This document shows positions 21,253 to 33,368 of a DNA stretch of 64,000 nt, in pieces; positions within the stretch are counted from its first letter, which is position 1; each line of letters opens with the position of its first letter. This DNA is from Chlorophyllum brunneum. Taxonomy: Eukaryota; Basidiomycota; Agaricomycetes; Agaricales; Agaricaceae. Both the position numbers and the translations under genes were made by a program. A model generated the notes under the pieces. The model saw nothing but the letters and a program-made list of their open reading frames with translations, searched no databases and was not told where the DNA came from. The stretch is from assembly GCA_963576785.1 (NCBI GenBank), contig OY756139.1:2728001-2792000 (forward strand), in the 5' to 3' direction.

Positions 21253-23978
21253 ATGGGTCTCCTATACCTCGGAACTCCTCTTGCATGGGACGAAGCCAAA
21301 AAGTACGCCGACCATGTACGGTATCATGGCATCACCCAGTTCTTGCACATCTGGGACCGCTTGAAGGACAGACACGGCGACGAGCTCCTGTGGGGCGATG
21401 AGGTGCGTAGCTGGAGTTAGACCCCGACCCCGCGAGCTAGCTAACATGTTTCAAGATTGAATACATGGTCATTTCCCTGGACGATAAGGAAAAGAATGCC
21501 AAACTTTCTCTCCGTCAAACAGAAATACTTGCCAAGCTCAATGCCATCGTCGATGACATCTGCGCAGATTGTCCTGAAAAGTGGGTTCGAGGTATCTCCT
21601 TGTGCTCCCCTTACTTAGCTTCCCTGGCAGTATATCGGTCCCAAAATTCCACCCAGAGTACGGTCGCTACATGTTAGAGTCGACTCCTGGTTCCCCATAT
21701 ACAGGCTCGATTCGGGACCTGTTGTCTGTGGAAAGTAACATGCGTTACCGGTGAGTTTCGTTCACCCGGACAAAGACAACTGAGGTCACCTCTCACCAAG
21801 TCGAACTCTCGCTCGCAAGCATCTGAAATTAAATGAGATCCCCCTCACCTTCACCTCCTTTCCCCGCCTCGGTGTTCCGGGACAATTCACCGAACCCGGT
21901 TTCGATCCCAAAGATGCCGTTTCAAGCCACAGTCTCCTCCTACCTGAGGAAATTACCAATCCTCACGCGCGCTTCCCGTATGCCCATTCGATTGGTAATA
22001 GAGTTTAGAACTGACGATTTAATTAGAACTTTGACAGCAAACATCCGAACTCGCCGTGGTTCCAAGGTCGCCATCAACTTGCCGATATTCTTCGATGAAA
22101 ACACACCCCGTCCATTCATCGACCCCACAATTCCCTGGGACCGTAACGTCTACCGAGAAGACCCTGGTGCGTTTTCGGCACGATACTTTGGGGACAAATT
22201 TCACACTAATCAGCCACCAGAGGCCAGGAATGGCGCAGCCCTCCCAGATCATATATATTTGGACGCGATGGGCTTCGGAATGGGCTGCTGTTGTCTACAG
22301 CTCACGTTCCAAGCATGCAACGTAGCAGATGCCCGCCGGTTATATGACGGCTTGATCCCCATTGGACCCATCCTCGTATGTCTCACGCGGACTCTGTCAT
22401 ACTCCGTCACTGAAAGCTATATAGCTGGCTCTGACGGCCGCAAGTCCTGTTTGGCGAGGCTATCTTGCAGATGTTGATTGCCGTTGGAATGTAATTGCCG
22501 GAAGCGTTGATGACCGCACTGATGAAGAACGAGGGCTTAAGGTCAGCCCTCATAGTGTGCTATAAATGACAACTGCTAAAACGAAGTTTTCTGTTGTAGG
22601 AGCCGAAGAATAATCGATTCAGGATACCTAAGTCTCGTTACGACAGTGTTGACCTGTACCTCTCGACTGAGTGGGCAAATCGACCTGAGTACAACGATAC
22701 AGACGTTCCTTACGACGAAGCAATTTACGAACGTTTACTCAAACATGGTGCGATGAAGTTCCTATTGGGTATTTTCATTGTGCTCATTGAGGACGGAAAG
22801 GTCTCGATGCGCTTTTATCGAAGCACATGGCCCATTTGTTCATTCGTGATCCACTTGTTATATTCTCCGAAACAATTGATCAGGATGACGCATCCAGCAG
22901 TGATCATTTTGAGGTAAACGGCATCATGTCCGTTCAACATAGGTATTGACATTCGCCCAGAACATCCAATCAACGAATTGGCAAACATTGCGGTTCAAGC
23001 CACCTCCGCCGAACTCATCAATTGGTTGGCGAGTCGAATTCCGGAGCATGGAGGTTCAATTGACAGATTTTGAAAATGCGGCTTTCGCCGTTTTCGTCGT
23101 CCTCCTTTCTCGCGCCATACTATACTTCAATCTGAATTTCTACGTCCCTATCTCAAAGGTATGCTGTACCAACCTTGGTTGAGTCATCCCCGCTTATGTC
23201 ACAAACATTTCAGGTTGACGAAAACATGCAGGCGGCACAGAAACGAGATGCTGCTCGTTCAGGAAAATTCTACTTCCGCAAGGACGTCTACGCTCATGAT
23301 TGTAGCACAACAAACAGTGTTACCTCTTCCCACTCCGGTAGCTCTTCGCCGATGGATGGTCCCACACCCAAACAGAAGAAGCTGGGAAACTGCTTTACAC
23401 CACCTGGTCCACCTGCCAACGGAGAACTCAGAGTACCAATAAAAGATGAGTACGAGGAAATGACCATGCATGAAATCATGAATGGCAAGGTGAGTTCTTA
23501 TACGATGAAACATTCCGCACTTCATTCAAATCGACTGTATAGCAGGGAGATAATTTTCCAGGCCTCCTTCCTTTGGTCACCGCGTATCTCGATACCCTAG
23601 AAATAGAAGCGGAGCCTCTTGCAAGAATTGAACGATACCTTGATTTAGTCAAACGTCGAGCTGATGGTGCGTATTTGCGCCATGCGTTTCTTGCCTCTCT
23701 CTCACTCTTAAGATTGGTTTAGGCTCGTTGCAGACCGCTGCCACATGGATTCGTCAATTTGTGCGTTCACACCCGGCCTACGAGTTTGATTCGGTGGTTT
23801 CACAAGAAATAAATTACGATCTACTGCTGGCAGTGGATGAGATGTGAGTGTTTCTCTGCATCAGATGGAATATAAATGAATAATCGGATACAGCGAGCGT
23901 GGGTTGCGACAGGAACCAAGCCTTCTTCCAGGAGACTACACTGGGGGAAACAAAGACGAGGGCTCTATTGGATTGTGA
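21253..23978 (+). CDS. GSH1: Glutamate-cysteine ligase (gamma-glutamylcysteine synthetase)
   Basis: The first ATG at 21253 gives [20 protein letters not shown], the canonical eukaryotic GCL start. Later conserved blocks are [163 protein letters not shown] and the C-terminal [19 protein letters not shown]. The stop is at 23976-23978. The enzyme joins glutamate and cysteine, the rate-limiting step of glutathione synthesis in the cytosol. About nine short introns interrupt the gene. Length and motif order agree with full-length family members, and I see no missing catalytic region. Confidence 0.95.
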
Positions 23979-24198
23979 CTACTTCGACGACCTACCTAAT
24001 CCACCTGCACATAATTTTTTACTTGTTATATGTATGCACGTATTCGACGACCAGTAAATATTACGCGTATATTACACTTCCACATCGCACATTGCACACA
24101 CCAGAGGGACTGGGGTACCGCGGGAAGATTCCGGCAAAGGCCGCAGACGTGACTCCGTAAACACACGGGGAATGGTCATTTCGACCAAGTCCTTCAAA

Positions 24199-24866
24199 AT
24201 GTCCTCTCTGCGTTTCCTCTCCTCTACTGCACGCCGGGCAACGACGAACTTTGCACTCGCGAGGCGTGGTTATGCTGAGGTTAGCGACACACTCAAGCTC
24301 TCGCTGGCTCTTCCTCACAGGGTCTGTATCTCCCTATTCTCTCAAGCCGGATTTCTGACGTCGCATTCTGAATTTCATAGGCCATCTTCAGTTCTCAAGA
24401 TGTTGTTCAAGTGAACATTCCCGCGGAATCTGGCGATATGGGTATCTTGTCGAATCACGTCCCGTCGATTGAACCCTTACGTCCTGGTGTCGTCGAGGTT
24501 ATTGAGAACTCGGGCACCCAGAAATTCTTTGGTGCGTGGTAACATCTCTTTGGGTCGGTGGTTGTATTCCTGACTGCCTAATTTATTGGTCCAGTTTCTG
24601 GTGGATTCGCTACTGTGCATCCCAACAACAGGCTCACTATTAATGTGGTCGAGGCTGCTCCTCTGGAGGATTTCTCTGTCGAGGTGGGTTGTACAAGAAC
24701 ATCATCTAGGAATACGTGGTTATACTCTTCCACCTTGCAGGCTGTCCGCACAAACCTCCAAGAGGCCAACAAGGTCGCGTCTGGTAATGGCTCAGAAGCA
24801 GACAAGATGGAGGCACGGATCGAGGCCGAGGTGTACGAGGCGCTGCAGCACGCTCTTGCGAAGTAA
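24199..24866 (+). CDS. ATP16: Mitochondrial F1-ATP synthase subunit delta (bacterial epsilon homologue)
   Basis: The start is 24199. The first residues (MSSLRFLSSTARRATTNFAL, then ARRGYAEV) form a mitochondrial targeting presequence rich in Arg and Ser with no acidic residues. The mature part has the delta/epsilon beta-sandwich signature: SLALPH, AIFSSQDVVQVNIPAESGDM, GILSNHVPSIEPLRPGVVEV and FVSGGFATVHPNNRLTINVV, then a helical C-terminus (VRTNLQEANKVASG, RIEAEVYEALQHAL). The protein sits in the central stalk of F1Fo ATP synthase on the matrix side. Three introns are evident. The first donor appears to be AGG followed by GTCTGT, a less usual hexamer. Confidence 0.94.
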
Positions 24867-25079
24867 AATATTAGAGTATTATTGAGATTTTCATACTTTG
24901 CTGCATACACCGTCGTAATGCTAGAGGATGGTAGGAGCCCAGAATGGAAACTCGTTTCCACTGCGAATCACACCTCCGATCACTTTGAACCTAACACCCA
25001 ACAATGGTTCCTCGTTGCAATTCACATCAGTGCTTCCTAGCCGCCCGTTTCTTCAGGCTAGCCACCGCGCTGTACTCTG

Positions 25080-28000
25080 ATGGCCTCGCAGTATCTACCC
25101 TCCATTGGCGATCTCGCGTCGTGGGATGACCCAGTGCTACTGACCCAGGCCCCCTTCCAGGATACATTCGCAGGTTGGAAGATTCATTTTCAAGGGGGCA
25201 GCGCTACTCGAGCAGAGAGAACAAAGCTGACGGACCAGCTGGTTGCTGAACTTGTGTCCGCAGGAATCCAGGTATCTGATTCCAATATATCCGTTCCTTC
25301 TCCTGCCTAAAAACAGTTAGTCGAAGCTTCAGCATTGGGTGAATTTGGCCTTCAATCCTCCTGGCTCCAAGAGGACGCAAACAGCCGACAGCCGTGCCTT
25401 GCGGTTTTTTGTTGAGGTCCAATGGGCTCTCTTCGACGGGGGTCACAAGATCTATGAGATGCTCGCAAAGGAGTGCCACCAACGAGACGCTAAATTTGTG
25501 TCTACCTCTACCTTGGTGGAGCCAGCAGCTCCTTTGAAAGTGTCGACAGGGGGCGCTAAGAGGAAAGCACAAACCATGCAACACAAGGAAACTGAAAGAA
25601 GGCCTAAACCTGATTCATCGAAAAAGTTGCGTGCACCAGCCCCGAAACCCACAACAGCACTCCCGAGGGCCGATCCTCGCGTCCCTACTGCGAGGGGGAT
25701 CGAGCGCCAATCAGCCCATACCCAGACTCGAGGTGTGCACACAAAACCAATTGTGAAGCCGAAGCCGAAGAAGCGACGAATCGACTCGGGTCCTATACAA
25801 CTTAAACCAAAGGGAAGCTGGACCAAACGTCATCGAACAGGGAATATGGCCGTCGGCGCCATTCGTCGGAGGGAGAAGAGAAAGTGGCTGAGAAACAAAA
25901 AGGATCCCTCACCGAAGCTAAGGAAAGAGAAGCCCACTTCGTCTCCGGTTTCCATGACCCGTGCAACCGAAGGTTTGGTTGCTGAAAGCTGTGGAAAATT
26001 GTGCATGTCGTCAAAAAATTGCTGTGTCGACCAGGCACAACAGAAAGCTGTCTCTCCGCCTACGCCCTCCTCTGATGCCCCAATTCTCTCGAACGATGCT
26101 AATCACAATTCCGTGCCTCAGGGGCCGTTTTATCCCGCCATCCTGCCCATTGCTGAGGTCCAGCATCAAGGTGACGTCAGATCACTCCTACCGTCACCAT
26201 TGCTCCCTGGACCGACGGCCTTCAAACCCATACTCAACTGGCCTCTAACATCTACTGAGGATTCCGGGCCCACTGAAATTGGGCTTATCAAGATCGAGAA
26301 CAAACAGCAAGCCATTCCACCTCTCCCTTATCCACCCATCGTGAAGCCCCCATTACCAGACTATCCTCCAGTATGGGCTCAGGTATGTTTGCATGGACTC
26401 TTCCCATAAAGGTGATACAATTCTTATCACAATCTTCCAGTCTCGGCAAGAGGTTTGTGAATCTTTCGACTGGTTTAGAAGCTATCAGAGTGGTGTATAC
26501 CATGCACGAAATGTAGCCAAAGGTTACCTCCTGAGCGCGTTTTCTGCTAGGTCCAGTGATTAGCAATTCCAGACCCTTCCAGGCACTGATGATTCAGTAC
26601 AGACGGGATATCTTCTATCATGGAGGCAAGCTGATCATCTCTCATGGGTAGGTTCATCCCTACGAGTCTCCCATTTTTATCCAATGAACCGGGGTTATTG
26701 ACCAGGGGTGGCAAAGCACAGAGTATCCACAGTCGCCAGGGGCAATATATTACCCAAGAAGCTGATGACCAGCTTGCGCAAGACAAATCTGTCCGGGCGC
26801 TGCTCGCAACTTACCGTTCCCGCCGTCCCATCGTTCTCCTCATCGACGACAAATACGTCCAATTCCCGTATGATCTTGGCCTCAAGGATATCACATACGC
26901 CGTTCTTGGGTTCTATACCATTGTTCACGCATGGGGTAACCTCTTCGTCTCACTACATAGTCCCTGGTCCTAACATGAGATCCTCGACAGCGGAATATCA
27001 ACCTGCTACGAACGAGCGCGGTCGTGTTGTTCGATACAAGTTCGCATTTCAGTGGTGTGAAAGTCAAGTAATTTCTACTATTACTTTATTCTACCTGAAA
27101 TTCACTCTTTCCGCCCAGGGTGTACCGTGGTGGCTGGGATTCGGTTCATCCGGTATGGTTCCTAACCGTACCTTGAAGGGTGGTGCTTACTATATCTTGT
27201 CACTCTTGCCAACGTAGATGTACCCGAAGAACGAGAACCGACGGTGCAGTCCCAGGATGAGCCCGAGTGCGTTGAACAAAGGTGATGATACCTTATCTGC
27301 TCTCAGCACGTACTTCTGATCCTACCAATAGTTATGCACCATTTGAACACATTGAAGAAATCTCCATGCGTTGTCCCGCGTGCCACGACTTGTCCGCTCA
27401 GGTTTATGGAGATTCATGGACTTGCCTGAATCCTGATTGTCCGAGATTCTGGCAAGACATTAGCGGTAAACCATTGAGTGACGACCTCCAGTACAATCCT
27501 CAATTCCTGCAACTGGCACCGGCCGACGCTCTGGTTATACCTGCCGAGAAGCTCGAGCCGCGCCTACCGGGTCTAAGTTCTCCAGGACTTACAACAGACT
27601 ATGCGTATACAAGAGGATGGCATTGTAAGGATTGCGGAAGGCTGTCGTGCAGGTTGGTCTATCACGGCCGTGTCTAGAATGAAGCTATCATTGAAGCTTC
27701 TTTCAGATATAAGTGGGAGCATTGGGAGTGTATGCATTGCAAGGTATTTAATTGCCTTGGAGATCGGTCAAGGTTACGTAAATGAGGATGTAGGCAGTCT
27801 TCAAGGCCACTCAAAGAACACGTCAAGCAATGGAATTCCTGTTTTTGACACCCCCGGTTTCATTCAAAGAAGTCTTTGTTGCAAAAGAATCGGGTAGGTA
27901 GCACGTCGGTGGACAGAACATACGCTTCTGACGGTTAATAGGCATAGAACGGCTGGTGTTCAGGGTTTTTGATCCAGAGCCTCATGATGGCAGTTTCGGA

Positions 28001-29115
28001 CAATGTTTCACTTACAGGCTCCCGGAAGGACGGTGAGTAGGTATGGTTTCCTTGGTTCATACTGACGAACTACCAGTGGTTTCATCCACCACATAAAAAC
28101 TGGAAATCCCTTTTGGAACAAAGAAGCGGATGGGATATTCCAAGAGTACCAAGAACAAGCTTCGACGGGGGCACTACCTTTCCGGAGATGGCCTATGAGA
28201 GCTGTAAGCGCCCTCGATCCCTGGTGACATTTTTTCTAACCAACCACCTAGCACAAGTGTAATTGTCCTCTAGCTTATGGTTTTAGATGTCTTTCCTGAT
28301 CCTCCTTGTAGGTCGCGGTGCGCTCCTGACGAACTATTTTTCGCAGAACGGTTGGTAGTTTCCTTGTCTTGGTTTAGCACTAGTTTTGACTCTCACTCCT
28401 AGCAGGCGTACCTTACCAGGTATGGACCAATATTTCCGATTTTAATTCCCACTGATTACCGCTTAGTATGTGGGCGGAACGGAGAATACACTTCCGTTTG
28501 ACGAAGTCCCGAACGCGGTTGTGAGAGCTCGTAACCTCATCCAGACCCGGGTCAAGCAGGCGCTCGGTAGAGACGAAATTTTCAATGAAGTACTCAGGTA
28601 ATAATTACGCCGCACCCATACTTCTTTCATTGACATCCGCTGCACTCAGTGCCGCATATATGGAACGACAGAAGATGGCTGTATGTATACTTTTAGCCTT
28701 ATATTTCCTATACTAAGATTATCATATAGTTCCACACCGACGATGAAATTGGCTTGGGTCCTCTTGTTGCTGGCTTATCTCTCGGCTCTCCGGCACTGAT
28801 GCATTTCCGCCTGTTGCTAAAACATACTCCCGAAGGGACCCCGCGAAGCATCGCCATTTCGTTTGTTCTCCGTCATGTGAGTTATTAGAGGATAATGATG
28901 TCTCATACGTATCTCACTATCCCAAAGGGCGACGTTCTCGCAATGGATGGAGAAGGAGTGCAGCAGTTTTACGAGTAAGTTCCCTCTCATAGAAACTCAC
29001 TACGCCGAATTAAACGATGACAACCAGGCATACAGTTGTGCCAACGAATTTCCGTATCGCTGCGACAGCGCGGTACATAAACATCAACCATTTGAAACGT
29101 GAAAAGTCCTCCTAA
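25080..29115 (+). CDS. Multidomain AlkB-like Fe(II)/2-oxoglutarate dioxygenase with Cys4 zinc knuckles
   Basis: The start at 25080 gives MASQYLPSIGDLASWDDPVL; the stop is at 29113-29115. After a short N-terminal domain I cannot name (FAGWKIHFQGGSATRAERTK) comes a basic, disordered region up to about 26400. Two cysteine knuckles follow: CPACHDLSAQVYGDSWTC continuing LNPDC, and HCKDCGRLSC spliced to KWEHWECMHCK. The C-terminal third is an AlkB-type dioxygenase: VPYQYVGGTENTLPFDEVPN, FHTDDEIGLGPLVAGLSLGS (the HxD iron ligands), GDVLAMDGEGVQQFYEHTV (distal His) and TNFRIAATARYI (2OG-binding Arg). All catalytic residues of the family are present. AlkB proteins remove alkyl groups from nucleic acid or protein. 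The substrate here is unknown; the zinc knuckles suggest nucleic-acid or protein binding. More than ten introns make exon borders in the middle uncertain. Confidence 0.82.
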
Positions 29116-29176
29116 ATGACTCAATTGTTGTGTATATTTGCCATCCGTGCTAATAACAATTACCACATCTTTCTTA

Positions 29177-32100
29177 CTATCCGTACTCCATGCTATTGAG
29201 GATATGGCAATGGACGACGCTGGTACCCAGCGTAGGCCTGAAATTGGGGCTGGTGAGAGAAAGGGCGATAGGTCTGCCGGGCAGCTGTCACAGTCAGGGG
29301 AGCATGCTTTCAGGGTTATATCAGCAGAGGGGGGTCGGCAGATGTTGAGTACTCACCGCTCCTACTGCCTGCTTCTGATTCGCGTGAAATGCATGTAGGT
29401 TTGCTATCTTCGTTTCAACGGCGCACTTCTCAGATTCCAGACGACCAAGTTCATGCGTCAGAGTCACGACTTGTTGTGCCAACTCCTTTTTGAGCTGGTC
29501 CACTTGCACTACACAGCATGTCGGCCAAACAGTTCATTGATTATCCAGGGGCGTAACTCACTTTGAACGTTGATGACTGTAGCTTCTTTCATGGCCTCGA
29601 CAAATCTAAGCCGTTCCCCCTTAATTTCCCCAGAAATCTCTGTGAATCGTGTAAGCCGTGATCGTATTGATCTGTACCCTTACACTAACCAGCAGTAAAT
29701 GCCCTCAGGAAGGCTTCCTGCTCTTGTCGTTGACGCTTCATGAAACTGGCTAGTGCCTGTGGATCTGTGCGAAGGATAGATATCACAACTGTAACTTAGA
29801 GCGTACCTAACTCACCCATTTGATCTTGAGGGTTTCGACTGATTGTTTCGGTAAGCTTGTCCACGGATGCTTGGATTGCGGAGGTATCACCATGGGTTTT
29901 CAACTCTAGCAACATGGCACGTATGTCGTTAAGGACGCCTCCATTGGAGGGATGACGACCAGATCCTAGGTCTCTGCATAAATGGTCGATGTTTGTCGCC
30001 AATCCGTTAATTTGTGCTGTTCCATGTCTAACGAAATTTTCTAGCCACTTCATCACGAGTGATATCAGACGCATAGCTTTTGCCGAAGACGGCACGTACC
30101 GAGTTGAGCTCGTTAAGGTATCGTACACTATCCGCCTGTTGTTGGACTTGCAAAGCGTGCTGTCCTTTATCGCTCTCGACAAGTGTCTTGAGTTTCGCTA
30201 GCTGGAGAGCAGCGGAAAGTTAGTTTCAGATCGACCGCAATGCGTTTCGACATGCCTCATCAGCAACAGCTGGATAGCTGCCGAAGTCCGCAACCGTCGT
30301 TCGTTCTCGAAGCGATGTTAATTGAACAGATAACGCGTCATCTATATGCTCCCTGATCTTCGTTAGGACAGGGCTGGATGGATCTTCCTGCGGGAGAGTA
30401 CAGGCGGGTGGTGATGGCTGCGTCCCGAGACGTGGTTCGTTATAATTCATTTTCGTAAGTTGATCCATTAGCGCATCTATTCTGTTCGTTATGTCAGATC
30501 GAGTCTTCTCTAGTGCCTCTCTAGTTTGAGTACAAGATGAAAGGGACCCAGACGCTTCGCAGGAACTCCTGCGAGGTTCCCCCGAAGCCAAAGTTTGTGC
30601 CTGGAGGGACTCGAACTTGCGTACCAGCTCCTCAACAGTGCGCTTTGTCGACCGAGAACGATCATCGATGCCCCGTAACATATGGTGAAGAGTAGGCTGC
30701 CCTGTCTCCCCACCAAGAGCATTTTTGACGGTAGTCAGGTCCTGGAAAAGTGGTTTAATAGTCTCCCCAAGTTGATCGAGAAATCGTGGGCCACCTCCTG
30801 TGGCGATTTCATCGTTGGCATATGGGAGCTCAGAGCGAGCGCTGTCACTGCGCTCGAGCACAGGCCTTGTATCTGTTATACTTCCCACGTCTTCCATTAT
30901 AAGATCATACCGAGGCTTCAAGGATCTTGGCAGTTGCGGACTTTCGAAGAGCCTACTTTCCCTTAGGTAGCCAAAGGGGGTTCGTTCCTCGACGATATCG
31001 GTATTGGTATCTTCCCCCGCGGTTAAAATGCTTAAAAATCCACTTCTCCCTGTGCCAGTCGTACTGGCGGGAGAGCAAGGCGACAGCAGCCTGTTAGCCC
31101 CCTGAAGACAAGGGCTGGTAAGAGTCTGTTCCTTTTGAATCTTAGCCAACCGCATTTTCACCATGGAACGCTGTCCCAGGGCTGCGATCGAAGGACTAAC
31201 GGGTGGGGTTCTCGTGCAAGATGGAGGTGGAGGTGATGAGCAAGGCGAATACATACTAGGTGAATGCGTCCGTGCGGAGTCAATCCGAGGCATGATGTCA
31301 ACTTTGGATATCAAGGAAGTAGGAATCGTTATAGGAGGCAGCATCCTAGGATTTTTGAACGGTAAGGGTGGAAGAGACTGCTCCCTCCTTTTCGACAAGA
31401 ACGCGTCCCCTTCGATAACCGACGAGGGTGTAGGCTCCCCGTTCATGGCCGTTGAGTGAGTGATCGCAGTAAGTGTATTTCTAGCCGGTGTCGAGCTGTT
31501 GAGTTCCGCTGGCCTTTGCACTAATTCGTTTTGAGAACCAAGAGCCCACTTTTCGGACCTCTCCGTGGTCAGAATGGAATCCCTACACCATAATCAACAC
31601 GTATCGTTTCAGTTTAGGCCAAGATCCACCTACCAAAGCGCGCTAATCCATGCCGCTCTCTCTCCCAGGTTTCGCACAGCAAAAATTTCCTTTTCTCGCC
31701 CTTGTAGAACTATCTCGAATACTTTCAGCTCGCGGGTTTCATCTTGACTAGACAACGACGCTAGTTCTTCTTTTTCTAGCTCAGCATTTTCCAGAGAGCG
31801 CACATCGAGGCATCGGCTGAGGTCGAGCTCCAAAACGCTAGCGCCAGGGTAGGTCGGCCAAGTAGCAGTCAACTTCCGAGATTTGATGACACCAGTGCAT
31901 AGAGCCCAGGGTGCTAGAGGGCGCGAGTTCCCCAACGGCCGAGACGCGGAGAGATGCCACACAGGTCCAGAGAAATCCGCTTTGCCCTGGTCATATGTGG
32001 GGACCCCTGCAGCTCCTGACCCAATACCCCAAGACGGAAGCGCCCCGGTAGGTGACTCAGCCTGTAGCTGCCTCGAAAGAGTATATCCCGAAGACCTTTC

Positions 32101-32613
32101 ATTCACCCTGCGGGAGAGGGCATCTTCGTCTCTGTCCGGCATCCGGGGAGCGCGATTCAAAACCACCGTATTCATGCTGACCTTGGGCGGAGATCTTGTA
32201 GCAACAATGACCTCGCCTGATCTTGCAGCTCCTTTCTTGATCGCTGACAGGAGATTACGGATACTTTGTCGAATGGGAGACCTGCTCTTGTCCTTCTTGC
32301 CCGTCACCTCGGAAACTTCGCCTTTGGGTGGGACCACTGGAGGATCCCGTGGACTTTTTGCTCTCCCCAAACTACTCCCTTTCAGAGGCTTACACATCCT
32401 CTCATATTTTTCTACCATAGCTTGCGCAGATGGATGGTGTGCGGAGCCCAGTCTCGCATTGATTCCTTCGCCTGAAAAGTGTAGCAACGATTCGTCCGGT
32501 CTCAATCCTGCGTTGCCTGTGTTCAGGTTAAGCGCGCTGATGCTTGCGCTGGTAGAGAATCTTCCGTGTTGTGTTGAAGCTACACTTTCGGCTATACTAC
32601 GAGGACCCCTCAT
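29177..32613 (-). CDS. PH-domain and coiled-coil protein of unknown function
   Basis: I set the start at the first in-frame ATG, 32611-32613 (MRGPRSIAESV); an upstream exon beginning near 32736 (MKWQPPNHTASLTSYY) is possible. The N-terminal 200 residues are Ser/Pro-rich and disordered. A PH-like domain follows (VWHLSASRPLG, WALCTGVIKSRKLTATWP, KVFEIVLQGREKEIFAVRN), ending in the conserved Trp helix LGERAAWISALW. After one intron there is a second disordered region and then extended helical coiled coil up to the stop near 29177. The 3' exons are small and their borders tentative. A PH domain beside long coiled coils suggests a membrane- or cortex-associated scaffold. That is inference. Its 3' end meets the convergent AlkB-like gene with only 61 bp between stop codons. 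Confidence 0.75.
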
Positions 32614-32783
32614 GCCTGTATTCGGTGGCGGTCCCACCTATAGAACTGCGATCGCTGAATGATGTACGGAGGGAGGCGGGGTAGTACGATGTCAGAGATG
32701 CAGTATGATTGGGGGGTTGCCATTTCATATTTGATTCAAGACCAGGCTTGACCTGACGGGGAAAAGGATAGAGGAAAATGGAT

Positions 32784-32889
32784 TGCTCCCTACCAGGATC
32801 GAACTGGTGATCTCCGGATTTGATGATCATACTCGATCACTCACACTAAACTATGAGACCGGCGCTCTAACCAGCTGAGCCAAGGAAGC
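32784..32889 (-). tRNA. tRNA-Met (CAT), elongator type, with a 32-nt intron
   Basis: Read on the minus strand, the acceptor arm GCTTCCT pairs with AGGGAGC, and the discriminator is A. The D arm is GCTC..GAGC and the T arm is ACCAG-TTCGATC-CTGGT. The anticodon stem is CCGGT/TCCGG with a T31-T39 mismatch, as also occurs in human elongator tRNA-Met. The anticodon loop is CTCATA plus A, with CAT at 32853-32855. A 32-nt intron sits one base after the anticodon (between positions 37 and 38), the standard eukaryotic site. Acceptor G1-C72 and the TTCGATC T loop argue for elongator rather than initiator Met. The mature length is 74 nt before CCA addition. It lies just upstream of the PH-domain gene on the same strand. 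Confidence 0.93.
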
Positions 32890-33086
32890 TCTTAGAAATG
32901 GGTCAGGTGTATTGCATGTCAAGTCCCATCAGAGCTGGCCTTTGCACAACTCAAACTCTTCAAGAATAGATCTGCTGCTTCTGATATCCACCCACAGACT
33001 ATGATCCCGAACTAAGTTACAATGTTGCATCAAACAAACCAGGTATTATAGGTATTCTACAATCCACCGATTTTTCCAAGAGCTTG

Positions 33087-33368
33087 TCAATTCGAATCTG
33101 CACCGGGAGAAGACGACTCGAAATTGGCGGACGGTGGGGAACCCGAAGATGAGAAATCAGCGTTGTGAAATTGTCGGCGAATTATGTTCAAGGGTGGGCC
33201 AGCGGGAACATCTTTAGTCATCTGGTGTATGGTGTCTGAAGCGGCTCTAGGAGGAAGTTTGTTTGTGACGTCTGCAAGGGATGGTACTTGTTGACGTGCT
33301 GGTATAAGTGAACCGTGGACGGCGAGCGAAATAAAAGTGAGGGTCAAGGCGAAGAATGCGGAGCGCAT
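33087..33368 (-). CDS. Small secreted protein, cysteine-free, with a possible Kex2 site
   Basis: An intronless frame of 93 residues starts at the ATG at 33366-33368. The first 19 residues (MRSAFFALTLTFISLAVHG) form a clear signal peptide with a basic n-region, a hydrophobic core and small residues before the cut. The mature part is Ser/Pro-rich, has no cysteine, and includes a dibasic IIRRQF site that a Kex2-type protease could cut, leaving a tail of about 29 residues. I recognise no family. Small secreted proteins of this kind are common in fungi as effectors, cell-surface proteins or processed peptides; none of these is shown here. The gene has its own 0.8 kb upstream region. Confidence 0.68.
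   Translation of the reverse strand: MRSAFFALTLTFISLAVHGSLIPARQQVPSLADVTNKLPPRAASDTIHQMTKDVPAGPPLNIIRRQFHNADFSSSGSPPSANFESSSPGADSN

Noticed and set aside
24061..24318. Minus-strand frame over the ATP16 start
   Set aside because: It is antisense to a clear mitochondrial presequence and has no features of its own.
31883..32662. Plus-strand frame of 259 codons
   Set aside because: It is antisense to the PH-domain exon, which has a recognisable Trp-ending PH helix.
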